A DNA stretch of 64,000 nucleotides, taken from the NCBI RefSeq assembly GCF_015207665.1, contig NZ_JADEWL010000019.1, positions 20,454 to 84,453 on the forward strand. Direction: 5' to 3'. The stretch comes from Plectonema cf. radiosum LEGE 06105 (GTDB lineage Bacteria > Cyanobacteriota > Cyanobacteriia > Cyanobacteriales > Nostocaceae). Position 1 is the first letter of the stretch. Each line of letters begins with the position of its first letter. Shown piece by piece: positions 47,661-57,026 of this stretch. The position numbers were made by a program, and so were the translations under genes. Below the pieces are notes generated by a model, which saw nothing but the letters and a program-made list of their open reading frames with translations, was not told the DNA's origin and did no database searches.

Positions 47661-48437
47661 ATGAATCGTTCCCCATTAAAATTTCTCGGTATTGAAGTCG
47701 ATGCACTCAATATTTCCCAATTGAATGCTTTAGTTGCAGAGTCTATTCAACAGCAAAAAAAATGGATTATTGCCAATCACAATTTGCATAGTCTGTATAT
47801 TTACCATCATGACGCTCTGATGCGTAAATTCTATAACAAGGCTGACTATATCCATGTTGATGGTATGCCATTAGTATTCATTGGTAAACTGCGGGGATAT
47901 TCCATCGAGCGAGAACATCGAGTTACCTATGCTGACTGGGTATGGTCTTTAATGGAAGAAGCTGTTAACAAAAATTGGCGTATATTTTATTTAGGTTCTA
48001 AACCGGGAGTTGCTCAACAAGGAGCAGATATCTTACGTCAAAAATACCCTGGTTTAGAGATTGCTTGCGCTCATGGTTATATCGACGTGACTAAAGATAG
48101 TCCAGAGAATCAAACTACCATCGCTGCAATCAACGCTTTCCAACCTCACATTTTAATGGTAGGAATGAGTATGCCTCGTCAAGAACGTTGGATTCTCGAT
48201 AATCTCGACCAGCTTCAGACCAATGCAATTCTACCCAGTGGTGCTTGTATGGACTATATTGCAGGTGTCGTTCCAACTCCCCCACGGTGGATGGGAAAAA
48301 TGGGATTGGAATGGTCTTATCGTCTGTTTAGCGAACCCAAAAGACTATGGAAGCGCTATTTAGTTCAACCCTGGTTTATCGGTAAATTATTGATTCAGGA
48401 AATCTTTGGTTTTTCTGATCGAGCAAAATCCTACTAG
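47661..48437 (+). CDS. WecG/TagA/CpsF family glycosyltransferase (GT26)
   Basis: 258 residues. The family is clear from FLGIEVDALNISQLNALVAE, WIIANHNLHSLYI, ADYIHVDGMPLVFIGKLRG (with the conserved Asp-Gly before a long helix), WRIFYLGSKPGVAQQGADIL, ILMVGMSMPRQERWI and the C-terminal WMGKMGLEWSYRLFSEPKRL, which holds the monotopic membrane-binding appendage. Members transfer N-acetylmannosaminuronic acid, N-acetylmannosamine or glucose to a polyprenyl-pyrophosphate sugar, usually as the second step of assembly. It lies 21 bases after a GT4 gene. Confidence 0.93.
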   Translation: MNRSPLKFLGIEVDALNISQLNALVAESIQQQKKWIIANHNLHSLYIYHHDALMRKFYNKADYIHVDGMPLVFIGKLRGYSIEREHRVTYADWVWSLMEEAVNKNWRIFYLGSKPGVAQQGADILRQKYPGLEIACAHGYIDVTKDSPENQTTIAAINAFQPHILMVGMSMPRQERWILDNLDQLQTNAILPSGACMDYIAGVVPTPPRWMGKMGLEWSYRLFSEPKRLWKRYLVQPWFIGKLLIQEIFGFSDRAKSY

Positions 48438-48512
48438 ATACTCTATTGCATTAATTTTGATAATTCAACTAACCTTATTTCACACACATTTATAACAGGA
48501 GATTTGAGTATC

Positions 48513-49940
48513 GTGTCTTACGTGAATGTAGCGATAAATAGCTTCAAGCCCGACTTACGCTCCGCGAAAAGTGCAACTATACAGCGAGGATTATTTATCC
48601 GATTGCTGCGCGTAATTCTATTAATACTGCTCGATATTTCATCCTTGAGTATCGCTTGGAATTTAGTTATTACTTACAGTTCTCCCTTACAATCTGAATG
48701 GACAAAAAATCTACCATTTCTATTACTAAGTTTAGGAGTTCAAATTGCTATTCTTGTTAACAGTGGTGTTTACCGAGCAGGTATGTACCGTCGTAATTAT
48801 GTAAGCATCGTAAAAGCAATTTCCTTATCATCTATACTGCTATTATTCATCACTTATATCTACGACCCAAGTACTTACATTCAGCGTTCTAATTATTTAT
48901 TGTATTGGCTTGCATCTATCGCTTCTATCTGTATTTTTAGAAAAATATTCGATTTCTCAACTAATTTTCTGCGCCAAAAAGGTATCATTCGTCATTCAAT
49001 TTTTATCATCGCAGACGCTCAAGAAAAAGAGCAATTAATCAACATTGTCGAAAAAGATAACTGTTATACAGTACAAGGTTTTGCAGAATCTAGCTGTCTC
49101 GATTGGGCTAATAGAGAAAAGACTTTTGCATTTTTAAGCAGTCAAAATGTAGAGGAAATATTTATTTCCTGGGATTCAATAAAAAACCGCTCCTTTCTTT
49201 GCTGGCATTTTTATAATGCAGGAATTACCATACACATTCTACCAACAGAAAATAAACTTCCTTTCTCCAAATCTCAGTTTAGTTTGATTGGAGAATTAGC
49301 TTTCCCCACCATTACAGCACCCATTTTTCCTGGGGTTGATTTTTGGTTAAAGCGGTTGTTTGACTTTTATTTTGCGCTATTTTTAATAGTCCTACTCGCA
49401 CCTGTTTATTTATCTATTGCTGTACTGATTAAACTGGATTCTCCCGGACCAATATTTTTTCGTCAAAAACGTATTGGTTTACATAGTAGAGAGTTTCTGA
49501 TTTGGAAATTCCGGACAATGATTACCGATGCAGAAAAAATTCAAGTTTCTTTAGAAGCTAAAAATGAAATGAAAGATGGTGTGTTTTTTAAAATGAAAAA
49601 TGACCCTAGAGTAACTAGAGTTGGTCAGTTTTTACGCCGTTACAGTCTGGATGAATTACCGCAATTTTTTAATGTATTAGTTGGTGAAATGAGTTTAATT
49701 GGTCCTCGACCTTTACCAATCCGCGACGTACAAAAATTTCAAACCAAGCATTTTATTCGTCAAGAAGTTCTCCCCGGTATTACTGGATTATGGCAGGTTT
49801 CTGGACGTTCTGAAATCGATAATTTTGATGATGTAATTAAATTAGATATGAGCTACATTGAGAATTGGTCAATATCACTTGATTTGAACATTTTTCTCCG
49901 CACTTTTAAAGTATTACTGCACAAAACTGGTGCTTATTAA
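48513..49940 (+). CDS. Initiating polyprenyl-phosphate sugar phosphotransferase (WcaJ/CpsE-like)
   Basis: About 475 residues. Four N-terminal membrane segments (about 28-140), a degenerate central CoA-binding-like domain, then a fifth membrane hairpin and the bacterial sugar transferase domain (about 275-475) with WLKRLFDFYFALFLIVLLAP, SPGPIFFRQKRIGLHSREF, IWKFRTM, a RYSLDELPQFFNVLVGEMS block and GPRPLP near the C-terminus, GITGLWQVSGRS and LDMSYIENWS. Such enzymes move a hexose 1-phosphate to undecaprenyl phosphate and begin repeat-unit synthesis. The frame also opens at TTG 48504, but AGGAG at 48497-48501 is only two bases from it; GTG 48513 has an 11-base spacing and is preferred. Confidence 0.9.
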   Translation: MSYVNVAINSFKPDLRSAKSATIQRGLFIRLLRVILLILLDISSLSIAWNLVITYSSPLQSEWTKNLPFLLLSLGVQIAILVNSGVYRAGMYRRNYVSIVKAISLSSILLLFITYIYDPSTYIQRSNYLLYWLASIASICIFRKIFDFSTNFLRQKGIIRHSIFIIADAQEKEQLINIVEKDNCYTVQGFAESSCLDWANREKTFAFLSSQNVEEIFISWDSIKNRSFLCWHFYNAGITIHILPTENKLPFSKSQFSLIGELAFPTITAPIFPGVDFWLKRLFDFYFALFLIVLLAPVYLSIAVLIKLDSPGPIFFRQKRIGLHSREFLIWKFRTMITDAEKIQVSLEAKNEMKDGVFFKMKNDPRVTRVGQFLRRYSLDELPQFFNVLVGEMSLIGPRPLPIRDVQKFQTKHFIRQEVLPGITGLWQVSGRSEIDNFDDVIKLDMSYIENWSISLDLNIFLRTFKVLLHKTGAY

Positions 49941-49975
49941 GGTTACTCTATATTCATTGTTTTATACATATTTTG

Positions 49976-50011
49976 TAGAGATATACAATGGGATATCTCT
50001 ACATTTTTTTA
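49976..50011 (+). terminator. Rho-independent terminator of the polysaccharide cluster
   Basis: GTAGAGATAT and ATATCTCTAC form a ten-base stem with an eight-base loop, followed by a T-rich run. It lies about 35 bases after the sugar transferase stop codon and belongs to the TAGAGAC palindrome family. Confidence 0.85.
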
Positions 50012-50195
50012 TTTGTCATCATCAATTTTTTTTATCATCAAAAGTTATGAAATTACCTACAAGCTTTCATATAAGCAAAAGTATATAATAGCCTTGATAA
50101 ATTTAATATTTAATTACTTAATTAATATTTATTTAAATCCGAAAAAAAAACGGAGACTGCACCCTGAAAAATATATTATATGTGGTCGTCGTAAC

Positions 50196-50975
50196 TTAGC
50201 CAAAACGTCCAGAGACGTAATCGCGAGTCCGCTGATCGAGGGGGTTCTTGAATATTTGTTGAGTAGCTCCAAATTCAACCATTTGTCCGGCACGGCTTTC
50301 ATCAGTAGTGAAGAATGCGGTGAAGTCGGCTACACGTTGCGCTTGTTGCATATTATGAGTAACGATCGCAATTGTTAATTCACCGCGTAATTCATGAATT
50401 AACTCTTCAATCTTCATGGTTGCAATGGGGTCTAACGCCGAACAAGGTTCATCCATTAGCAATATTTGGGGTCTAACAGCCAAAGAACGAGCAATACATA
50501 AACGCTGTTGTTGACCTCCAGACAAACCTAAAGCAGATTTGTATAGTTTGTCCTTGACTTCATCCCATAATGCAGCACCTTTAATTGCAGATTCGACAAT
50601 CCCATCTAATTCAGATTTAGGACAATGCCTGGCAATGCGGATTCCATAAGCTACGTTATCATAAATGCTCATCGGGAATAGATTCGGTTTTTGGAAGACC
50701 ATACCGATTTGGCGGCGTAGTCTGTTAAGGTTGACGCGGGGAGAGTAGATATTTTGACCGAAAAATTCTACTTTTCCATCAACTCTGACATCAGCCTCTA
50801 ATTCGCCGATGCGATTGAGAGATTTGATCAAAGTTGATTTACCGCAACCAGAAGGACCGATAAGAGCTGTTACTTGCTTTTGATAAATATCTAGGGACAC
50901 TCCTTGAAGTGCCTTGAAAGTACCGTAATAGAAAGCAAGATTTTTGACAGTAATGGCTGGAATTAAGTTACTCAT
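50196..50975 (-). CDS. pstB: Phosphate ABC transporter ATP-binding protein PstB
   Basis: 259 residues, the usual length. Walker [10 protein letters not shown] near 37-45, followed by [19 protein letters not shown] that is characteristic of PstB; Q-loop [23 protein letters not shown] signature [16 protein letters not shown]; Walker [17 protein letters not shown] and switch-region [16 protein letters not shown]. It drives high-affinity phosphate uptake with the PstC/PstA channel. It is the last gene of pstS-pstC-pstA-pstB. No phoU follows; the next gene is on the other strand. Confidence 0.97.
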   Translation of the reverse strand: MSNLIPAITVKNLAFYYGTFKALQGVSLDIYQKQVTALIGPSGCGKSTLIKSLNRIGELEADVRVDGKVEFFGQNIYSPRVNLNRLRRQIGMVFQKPNLFPMSIYDNVAYGIRIARHCPKSELDGIVESAIKGAALWDEVKDKLYKSALGLSGGQQQRLCIARSLAVRPQILLMDEPCSALDPIATMKIEELIHELRGELTIAIVTHNMQQAQRVADFTAFFTTDESRAGQMVEFGATQQIFKNPLDQRTRDYVSGRFG

Positions 50976-51041
50976 GAAGAAAGAAACTTTGACGATATAA
51001 ACTAATAAACTGCAACTGAAGAAACCTGGAATCTGCTGTAT

Positions 51042-51926
51042 TTACCTTTTTTTACTGGTAATTACCCTAGACAGAAGATTTAATAAGAACACTAAACTGA
51101 CTAATACAATCGAAGCAGTCCAAATTAATTGGAAGATTTGAGGGTCGTCTTGCTGATAAAAGCGATAAATTAATACAGGTAGAGAAGCTGTAGGACGCAG
51201 CAAACTTTCTGTCCAAAAATCGCTAAACAAAGCTGTGAAAAGTAGCGGTGCAGTTTCACCAGAAGCACGAGCGATCGCCAATAATATAGCTGTAGTAATT
51301 CCAGGTAAGCCAGCAGCTAACACAACCTTAAAAGTAGTTTGGAAGCGGTTTCCTCCCAATGCAGCGGATGCTAAACGTAAAGAATTGGGAACAAGTTTTA
51401 GTACTTGTTCGGTTGTGAGAGCGATAATCGGCAGCATAATAATAGCTAAAGCAAATCCACCAGCAACAGCGCTAAATTGCTTAGTTGTAATCACAAAAAC
51501 ACCATAAGCAAATACACCCACAACAATTGAAGGTACACCGCTAAGGACAGTAGTAAAAAAGCGCACAATTCCATAGATTTTGGAATCTTTACCAAATTCC
51601 GATAGAAATATCCCCGTGATTACCCCAAGCGGAATGCTAAACAATGAAGCAATACCAACCATTTTGATAGTACCAACAATCGCATTGGCAAACCCAAAAT
51701 CAACCACTTGCTTAACAAACATCTCTGGTCTGAGATTAGACAATCCTCTTGCGAAAATTACCCATATTAGTGAAAATAAAGGTAATAATGCCAAAAAGGT
51801 CAGAAAAAAAGCAATAAATGTCATTCCATATTGGAAGACAAACCTTTCTGGCGACAGAGGGCTACATACTTCCCTTGCTACAGACAAATCAATTTCCGGA
51901 CGTTTACTAGCACTCATTTGCCTCAA
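51042..51926 (-). CDS. pstA: Phosphate ABC transporter permease PstA
   Basis: 294 residues with six predicted membrane segments (for example YGMTFIAFFLTFLALLPLFS near 35, IVGTIKMVGIASLFSIPLGV near 90). The binding-protein-dependent transport EAA loop reads ASAALGGNRFQTTFKVVLAAGLPGI near 185-210 and FTTVLSGVPSIVVGVFAYGVF matches the PstA family. It forms the membrane channel with PstC. MSASK at 51917 is an equally possible start. It lies 77 bases after pstC and 66 bases before pstB. Confidence 0.95.
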   Translation of the reverse strand: MRQMSASKRPEIDLSVAREVCSPLSPERFVFQYGMTFIAFFLTFLALLPLFSLIWVIFARGLSNLRPEMFVKQVVDFGFANAIVGTIKMVGIASLFSIPLGVITGIFLSEFGKDSKIYGIVRFFTTVLSGVPSIVVGVFAYGVFVITTKQFSAVAGGFALAIIMLPIIALTTEQVLKLVPNSLRLASAALGGNRFQTTFKVVLAAGLPGITTAILLAIARASGETAPLLFTALFSDFWTESLLRPTASLPVLIYRFYQQDDPQIFQLIWTASIVLVSLVFLLNLLSRVITSKKR

Positions 51927-52003
51927 TCCTAGCGAAATATTTTCAATCCCAATCTTTGTCTATCTGAAGTACTGCTAACTTTCCGACATTAACGTCACAT
52001 TAA

Positions 52004-52984
52004 TTACTTTTTCTTCCGATTCAATAACTGAACTAATACCACAGCCCCGATGTTAACTGCTAGAGTAATAACGAACAAAATCAAAGCTAGATACGTTAAC
52101 GCTCCGGTGTGCAGTCCAATCTCAGCTTCAGGAAATTCATTCGCTAATACAGCCGGAATTGTATAACTTCCATCTAGCAACGAAGCACTGATGAATAGTG
52201 AGTTCCCGATTACCATTGTTACAGCTACTGTTTCGCCTAAAGCACGTCCCAAAGCCAGCATAGTAGCACCAACAATACCAGGCAATCCAGTAGGTAATAA
52301 TACTCGAAAAATCGTTTCCCAACGAGTAGCACCTAAAGCCATCGAACCGCTGCGATAATGTTTGGGAATTACTAACAAAACATCGCGGCTAATTGCTGCC
52401 ATTATTGGCAAAATCATAATAGCTAAAATAATTCCCGCTGTTAATAAATTATCACCACTAGGGGAATCAGTATTAAACAGCGGTATCCATTTGAAATTTG
52501 CCGACAACCAAGTTTGCAAGGGTAAAATAACCGGAATTAAAATATAAACGCCCCACAAACCAATAATTACACTGGGAATTGCAGCGATTAATTCCACCAT
52601 AAAAGCTGCTGGCGATCGCACGTAGGAAGGTAAAAAATCTTCACTGGTAACTAAGGCGATCGCCAACCCTACAGGTACGGCAATTAAAATCGCTAAAAGG
52701 CTGCTTGCAAGTGTTCCGTAAATGTAGGGTAATGCACCATAAATCTCAGCTTCAATATTCCATTCTTGACTCCACAAAAATCCTAGCCCAAACTTATCAA
52801 TGGCTGGTTTTGCTTGCTGAAAAATGATGTAAACCATCCACAGAAACAGAATTGCCACAAAAATTGCAAAACCATGTACCAGCCACTTAAACCCTTTCTC
52901 TAACCATATATTTTTCGCATCTTGAGCGAAAATATCGAGCTTGCCATCAACTGCTGAATTTGGTTGAACCGATGAATTAGCCAT
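52004..52984 (-). CDS. pstC: Phosphate ABC transporter permease PstC
   Basis: 326 residues. Six membrane segments, an extended N-terminus before the first (WLVHGFAIFVAILFLWMVYI), AAFMVELIAAIPSVIIGLWGVYIL near 135 and an EAA loop SMALGATRWETIFRVLLPTGLPGI near 215. GRALGETVAVTMVIGNS is a signature of PstC. A large insertion between segments three and four (about 155-180) is common in the family. It partners PstA in the phosphate channel. Confidence 0.95.
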   Translation of the reverse strand: MANSSVQPNSAVDGKLDIFAQDAKNIWLEKGFKWLVHGFAIFVAILFLWMVYIIFQQAKPAIDKFGLGFLWSQEWNIEAEIYGALPYIYGTLASSLLAILIAVPVGLAIALVTSEDFLPSYVRSPAAFMVELIAAIPSVIIGLWGVYILIPVILPLQTWLSANFKWIPLFNTDSPSGDNLLTAGIILAIMILPIMAAISRDVLLVIPKHYRSGSMALGATRWETIFRVLLPTGLPGIVGATMLALGRALGETVAVTMVIGNSLFISASLLDGSYTIPAVLANEFPEAEIGLHTGALTYLALILFVITLAVNIGAVVLVQLLNRKKK

Positions 52985-53065
52985 TACCCGTGATTTAGAT
53001 TTTAGATTTTAGATTTTGGATTGTAATTACAATCAAGTAAATTTACTACACACACCTGAAAACAA

Positions 53066-53095
53066 GGGTGGGCAAAATGATCATAATGCCCACCC
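53066..53095 (-). terminator. Stem-loop between pstS and pstC
   Basis: On the minus strand GGGTGGGCA, a 12-base loop and TGCCCACCC are followed by TTGTTTTC. It lies about 100 bases past the pstS stop codon. A partial terminator or RNA-stabilising hairpin here would give more PstS than PstCAB, as seen for many binding-protein operons. Confidence 0.75.
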
Positions 53096-53192
53096 CATCT
53101 TCGTTCAATTAACTAATAATTGGAAACACAGAAGTTAGAAAAATTTACTCTTAACTCAATTCAAATTAAAAGCTTTCTGCGTTCTAAATTAA

Positions 53193-54239
53193 TTACTTAA
53201 CTTCACTGTTAACTTGATTAATAACACGCTGTCTAACGCTAGCAGGAATGCTGGTGAAGAGCAAATCGTCGTTCAAGCTTTGACCTTTGGTCATTACCCA
53301 ATTGATCCACTTCTTAACAGCGGCAGCTTTAGCAGCGGTGGGGTACTTTTTGTAAATCATCATCCAGGTTAAACCAACGATGGGATAACCCTTGGAAGAA
53401 TCTCCAACGAATACGCGGTAGTTAGCGGGGAACTGGACGCTAGCCAAAGCTTCGTTAGAAGCCTTCAAAGAAGGAGCCACAAACTGTCCGCTGCTGTTTT
53501 GAACCATTGCAGAGTTAAGCTTGTTCTGAAAAGCGTAAGAGTCGTTAACGTAACCAACAGAACCACGAGTACGTTTAACCAAAGCAGCTACACCATTGTT
53601 ACCGGGACCCTTTCTCACTGACTTAAAACGCCAGCTTGGATTCTGACCAGTACCAACTCTTCCCTTGAAGTAGCTGCTAATGGTGCTGAGGTGGTTTGTG
53701 AAGATAAAAGTGGTACCGGAACCATCTGCACGGACAACAGGTGTGATAGCTAGGTTAGGCAAGTTAACGCCAGGATTATCTTTTTTGATTCTAGCGTCGT
53801 TCCAGTTGGTGATTGCGCCGCCAAAGATCAAAGGTAGAGTTGTGCGGGACAACTTGAGATCCTTTACACCAGGAATGTTATGAATAACAGAAACAGCACC
53901 ACCTGCGGTAGGTACTAAAATTGTGCCACGGCTAACTTTAGCAATATCTGCATCGCTCATAGCTGCGTCACTAGCACCAAAATCAACAGTTCCGTTGATA
54001 AAGTTGCGGATACCACAGCTAGAACCACAAGAGGTGTAGCTTACTTGCAAATCAGAGTGTGTTTTACGAACTTCACGAGTATATTGTTGATACAAAAGAG
54101 CAGGGAAACTAGCACCTGCACCAGTTAAAGATTGAGTTTGCGCTTGAGCAACTGTTGCGAAAACAGGACTTAATACAACAGCAGCAGCAGCAACAGAAGA
54201 AGTTACGATTCGATTCAATGCAGTAGCTTTAAAATTCAT
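53193..54239 (-). CDS. pstS: Phosphate-binding periplasmic protein PstS
   Basis: 348 residues. A Sec signal peptide (IVTSSVAAAAVVLSPVFATVAQA, likely cleavage after AQA near 33) precedes SLTGAGASFPALLYQQYTRE, the phosphate-binding loop typical of PstS. VSYTSCGSSCGIRNFINGTVDFGASDAAMSD and VVRADGSGTTFIFTNHLS are further ligand motifs. Two Cys in TSCGSSCG could form a disulphide. It binds phosphate in the periplasm and delivers it to PstCA. It is the first gene of the operon, preceded by a Pho-box-like pair. Confidence 0.96.
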   Translation of the reverse strand: MNFKATALNRIVTSSVAAAAVVLSPVFATVAQAQTQSLTGAGASFPALLYQQYTREVRKTHSDLQVSYTSCGSSCGIRNFINGTVDFGASDAAMSDADIAKVSRGTILVPTAGGAVSVIHNIPGVKDLKLSRTTLPLIFGGAITNWNDARIKKDNPGVNLPNLAITPVVRADGSGTTFIFTNHLSTISSYFKGRVGTGQNPSWRFKSVRKGPGNNGVAALVKRTRGSVGYVNDSYAFQNKLNSAMVQNSSGQFVAPSLKASNEALASVQFPANYRVFVGDSSKGYPIVGLTWMMIYKKYPTAAKAAAVKKWINWVMTKGQSLNDDLLFTSIPASVRQRVINQVNSEVK

Positions 54240-54685
54240 AGTATTTCGATTTGTGGGGGATAGAATTCTACGTGAGGTTCTTACCAGAAATACCCTACCC
54301 TTTTACTAGTTAAGAATTGTTAAACAAACCAGTCGAAAATTATTAAAATCAGTTTAATTTTTGATTTTTAGGTAATAGTAACTATTGTTTTTGTCAAAAA
54401 AAATTAAAAATTTTGTTTTGAAAAAAGTCATATAAATATCTATAATTAAGCTAGCTTTTGTAAGCCAAAAAAACAATATGAATTTCAAATAATGCTATGA
54501 TTAACATATTGATATACAGGATGCTATAAATTTTGACTAAGAAAGTATAGAGTATGAAATTTTGGGCTTGATAATTCATGCTCTATGCTTCAAAATAATT
54601 ATCTGGTTTCGCTCTGTGCATCGATATTTGATTTTCTTAAGTTTTTCTTGCCCGAAGTGCAATTCAGATTCCCAGAGCAAAATAC
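54240..54685. other. Divergent intergenic region of pstS and the acidic protein gene
   Basis: 446 AT-rich bases between divergent starts. The pstS-proximal end holds the Pho-like pair at 54307-54325. On the plus strand CTTAAGTT and CTTGCCCG are 11 bases apart at about 54638-54656 before the other gene, too weak to call. Confidence 0.5.
54307..54325 (-). promoter_or_regulatory. Pho-box-like pair before pstS
   Basis: Minus-strand GTTTAACA (54318-54325) and CTTAACTA (54307-54314) start 11 bases apart, about 70-85 bases upstream of the pstS ATG and in the same orientation. pstS is a classical Pho regulon member, which supports the motif. Confidence 0.72.
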
Positions 54686-56083
54686 ATGATTAAGTCATTT
54701 TTTCTGAATAATTTGCTTGTTCCCTTGCGACAAGTTTCTCCACAAATGTTGCTAGCTTCAGCAACATTACACGGTTTGCTATTTGTAGCACCAATACCTT
54801 TCACTTCGACTGATGCTGATGTAAATGCAGAAGATGCTGCAAATGTCTCAGAAGCAGGAATCGAGGAAGAATTATTTAACGAAGATGGTTCGATTACCGA
54901 GAAACCAGAGCTAGATTCTTTGGGTGAAGGGGACACGGTAACAATACCCGAAGAACCACCTTTATTAAACGATTTAGAAGATGGAACTAATACAAACCCC
55001 GATTTAGCTTTAAATGAATCAAGTCAGTCGGGTGATTCTTTAGGCGAATCAGATGTTTCGTTGAATGAGCCGGGTATTTCTTTCAATGAATCACAGAACA
55101 ATGCCGCACCATTGCCAGATTTCCCAGCAGAAACTAACAATGTTAGTACAAGTGAACCAGAGTCGCAGATTAATTTCACACCATCCGAACCAGTATCCCA
55201 ATTAGTTCCAGAACCTATAAATACAGTATCCGAACCAGAAGAAATAGCACAATCAGAATCTACGGATACAACAACTCAATCACAACCAGAAGAAACATCT
55301 TCTGAAGCAAACAGCACAACAACAGAATCACAACCAGAAGAAATAGCACCATCAGAATCTACTGATACAACAACACAATCACAATCAGAAGAAACACCTT
55401 CTGAAACAAACAATACAACAGAACTTCCTGTAAATCCATTTGCTGATTTTCCCAACTACATCAGCGTTAGACCGATTTTTTGTGGAACACAAATCGCAAG
55501 ACTAGATAGACGTACTCGACTTACATCTGATTCGTTAGATGCAGTTGCAGCTTATTTTGAGAACAGATTAGCAGCTACAGATTTCCAAGTAGAAAAACTC
55601 ACTGACGAACCTGATACAAAGGTTTATCAAGTTTCCAAAGAAAATTTAACTCAATTTTTGCAACTTTTTGCAACTAAAGAGCCGGGTACGATGATTCTTT
55701 TGTCTTCAGAGAGAGTTGACTGCTACAGATTGAGTAATCAAAATCTGCAAGAAAATTCTCAGACTGAGCAACAAGTATTTGATGTAACATTCAGCAATCT
55801 TTACACTCAACTTGGTTGGACAGAAGAAAAGGATTTTGCTGTCACTCCCGAAGTAGAAAAAGTCTTGGGTAAAGATGCAAAAAACACTCCTGAAGAATTA
55901 GCTCTAGTTATCAAAAGTAACCTAGAATCCGAAGGTTTTGAAGCATCTCGAATCAAAAAGGATGAAGCCTCTGAGCTTCTGTACGAAATCAAGAAAGGTG
56001 AATTTATCAAGTATATTTCTTTTGTACCTACAAAAGAAGGTAAAGGAGCAATTGTTCTTTTGTTGAAAAATAATCCTGCTTAA
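54686..56083 (+). CDS. Membrane-anchored acidic protein, TonB-like layout
   Basis: 465 residues; not a named family that I recognise. The N-terminus has one hydrophobic segment (MLLASATLHGLLFVAPIP, about 20-38) that resembles the anchor of TonB-type energy transducers. Residues about 45-250 are disordered and rich in E, S, T, P and Q, with a tandem repeat of about 33 residues (EEIA.SESTDTTTQSQ twice, DNA 55240-55420). A folded C-terminal region begins near 255 (FADFPNYISVRPIFCGTQIA) and contains two related halves (AVAAYFENRLAATDFQVEKL and ALVIKSNLESEGFEASRIKK), each ending in a Y.V/I..K segment. A link to the ExbB-like gene that follows convergently is only a suggestion. Confidence 0.7.
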   Translation: MIKSFFLNNLLVPLRQVSPQMLLASATLHGLLFVAPIPFTSTDADVNAEDAANVSEAGIEEELFNEDGSITEKPELDSLGEGDTVTIPEEPPLLNDLEDGTNTNPDLALNESSQSGDSLGESDVSLNEPGISFNESQNNAAPLPDFPAETNNVSTSEPESQINFTPSEPVSQLVPEPINTVSEPEEIAQSESTDTTTQSQPEETSSEANSTTTESQPEEIAPSESTDTTTQSQSEETPSETNNTTELPVNPFADFPNYISVRPIFCGTQIARLDRRTRLTSDSLDAVAAYFENRLAATDFQVEKLTDEPDTKVYQVSKENLTQFLQLFATKEPGTMILLSSERVDCYRLSNQNLQENSQTEQQVFDVTFSNLYTQLGWTEEKDFAVTPEVEKVLGKDAKNTPEELALVIKSNLESEGFEASRIKKDEASELLYEIKKGEFIKYISFVPTKEGKGAIVLLLKNNPA

Positions 56084-56114
56084 TCTGTAATTGATTTTAC
56101 AGGCAATCAGAATG

Positions 56115-56140
56115 TAGAGACGCAAATCCTTGCGTCTCTA
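56115..56140. terminator. TAGAGACGCAA palindrome between convergent genes
   Basis: TAGAGACGCAA and TTGCGTCTCTA form an 11-base stem about 30 bases after the acidic protein gene. A second palindrome (56221-56245) serves the facing gene. Both probably end transcription. Confidence 0.6.
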
Positions 56141-56220
56141 TAAACGTTTTGGTTATCCAATTCGTTTTATACTTCAAATCAGCAATATAGAATATTAATT
56201 TGATACAATATCTTACGTAA

Positions 56221-56245
56221 AGAGACGTTGCACTGCAACGTCTCT
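56221..56245. terminator. AGAGACGTTGC palindrome after the ExbB-like gene
   Basis: AGAGACGTTGC and GCAACGTCTCT pair with a three-base loop, followed by ACATTTTAATT on the plus strand. It lies about 50 bases past the minus-strand stop codon at 56297. Confidence 0.6.
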
Positions 56246-56296
56246 ACATTTTAATTAGGTTATAAATTAAATATTTCGATAGCGTAGGTAGACTAT

Positions 56297-56950
56297 TTAT
56301 TCAATGATTTTGGCATCTTCAACTGGCTGCTCCCAAAAATGCACATAAATCAACTCTAATTGATTACCTAGTGTAGAAAAATAATCTACACGACGCGCAC
56401 GTAATATTACAAAAAATCGCAAACAAGCAAATGCTAGAATCGCTACCCCAATACCTGCTGCACTACTAATCAATGCCTGCAAAATCGAATCTGCAACCCC
56501 ACTAGTATTGCTACCGTCTGCACCACCATTTCTAAAAGTCATGAAAGTGGCAATTAAACCACCACCAGTACCTAAAATGCCCAATAAAGGTGCAATAATA
56601 ATTATGCTCTCTAAGAGTTTGTCACTACCGCCGATATCAACTAATTCCTGATCAGCCGCTGCTTTTACTGCTAAATGAAAGCTTTCCTGAGTTGGATTAT
56701 TCAGTTTTAGCGGTGCAGAAAGAAAACGGGCAATTGCTAAATCTTTGTTACCTCTTGCGATTTTTTCTGCTTTGTTCAAATCGTATTGTGCTACCGTTAA
56801 CACATCCTGGACTACCTGTCTTTCCTCAATCACCAACCTCAACCAAAACCAACCGCGCTGTATTGCGTAAGCTAAGGTTACAACCGACAAAAATAGCAGA
56901 GGAAACATCATAAAACCCCCTGCTAAGAAGATATCCAATAGTCTGGTCAT
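56297..56950 (-). CDS. MotA/TolQ/ExbB-type proton channel protein
   Basis: 217 residues. Three membrane segments: FMMFPLLFLSVVTLAYAIQ (about 13-31), LLESIIIIAPLLGILGTGGGLIATF (about 108-132) and ALISSAAGIGVAILAFACLRF (about 158-178). APLLGILGTGGGLIATFMTF is the family hallmark, with G and T residues that line the proton path. Such proteins, with an ExbD/TolR partner, use the proton gradient to drive TonB or Tol. No exbD follows in the window. CTTAACCT-type repeats lie about 77-95 bases upstream, so induction by phosphate starvation is possible. Confidence 0.9.
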   Translation of the reverse strand: MTRLLDIFLAGGFMMFPLLFLSVVTLAYAIQRGWFWLRLVIEERQVVQDVLTVAQYDLNKAEKIARGNKDLAIARFLSAPLKLNNPTQESFHLAVKAAADQELVDIGGSDKLLESIIIIAPLLGILGTGGGLIATFMTFRNGGADGSNTSGVADSILQALISSAAGIGVAILAFACLRFFVILRARRVDYFSTLGNQLELIYVHFWEQPVEDAKIIE

Positions 56951-57026
56951 CTTTAACTCAGGTAAGCACTTAATGTAACAAATAATCCTTTGTATTAAGT
57001 AGAATACCTTAATTCGATGTCCTGTT

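Noticed and set aside
50013..50378. 121-residue plus-strand frame
   Set aside because: Its second half is antisense to the 3' end of pstB and its first half is AT-rich spacer.
54638..54656. Pho-box-like repeats before the acidic protein gene
   Set aside because: Only CTTAAGTT and CTTGCCCG are in 11-base register, too weak a match.
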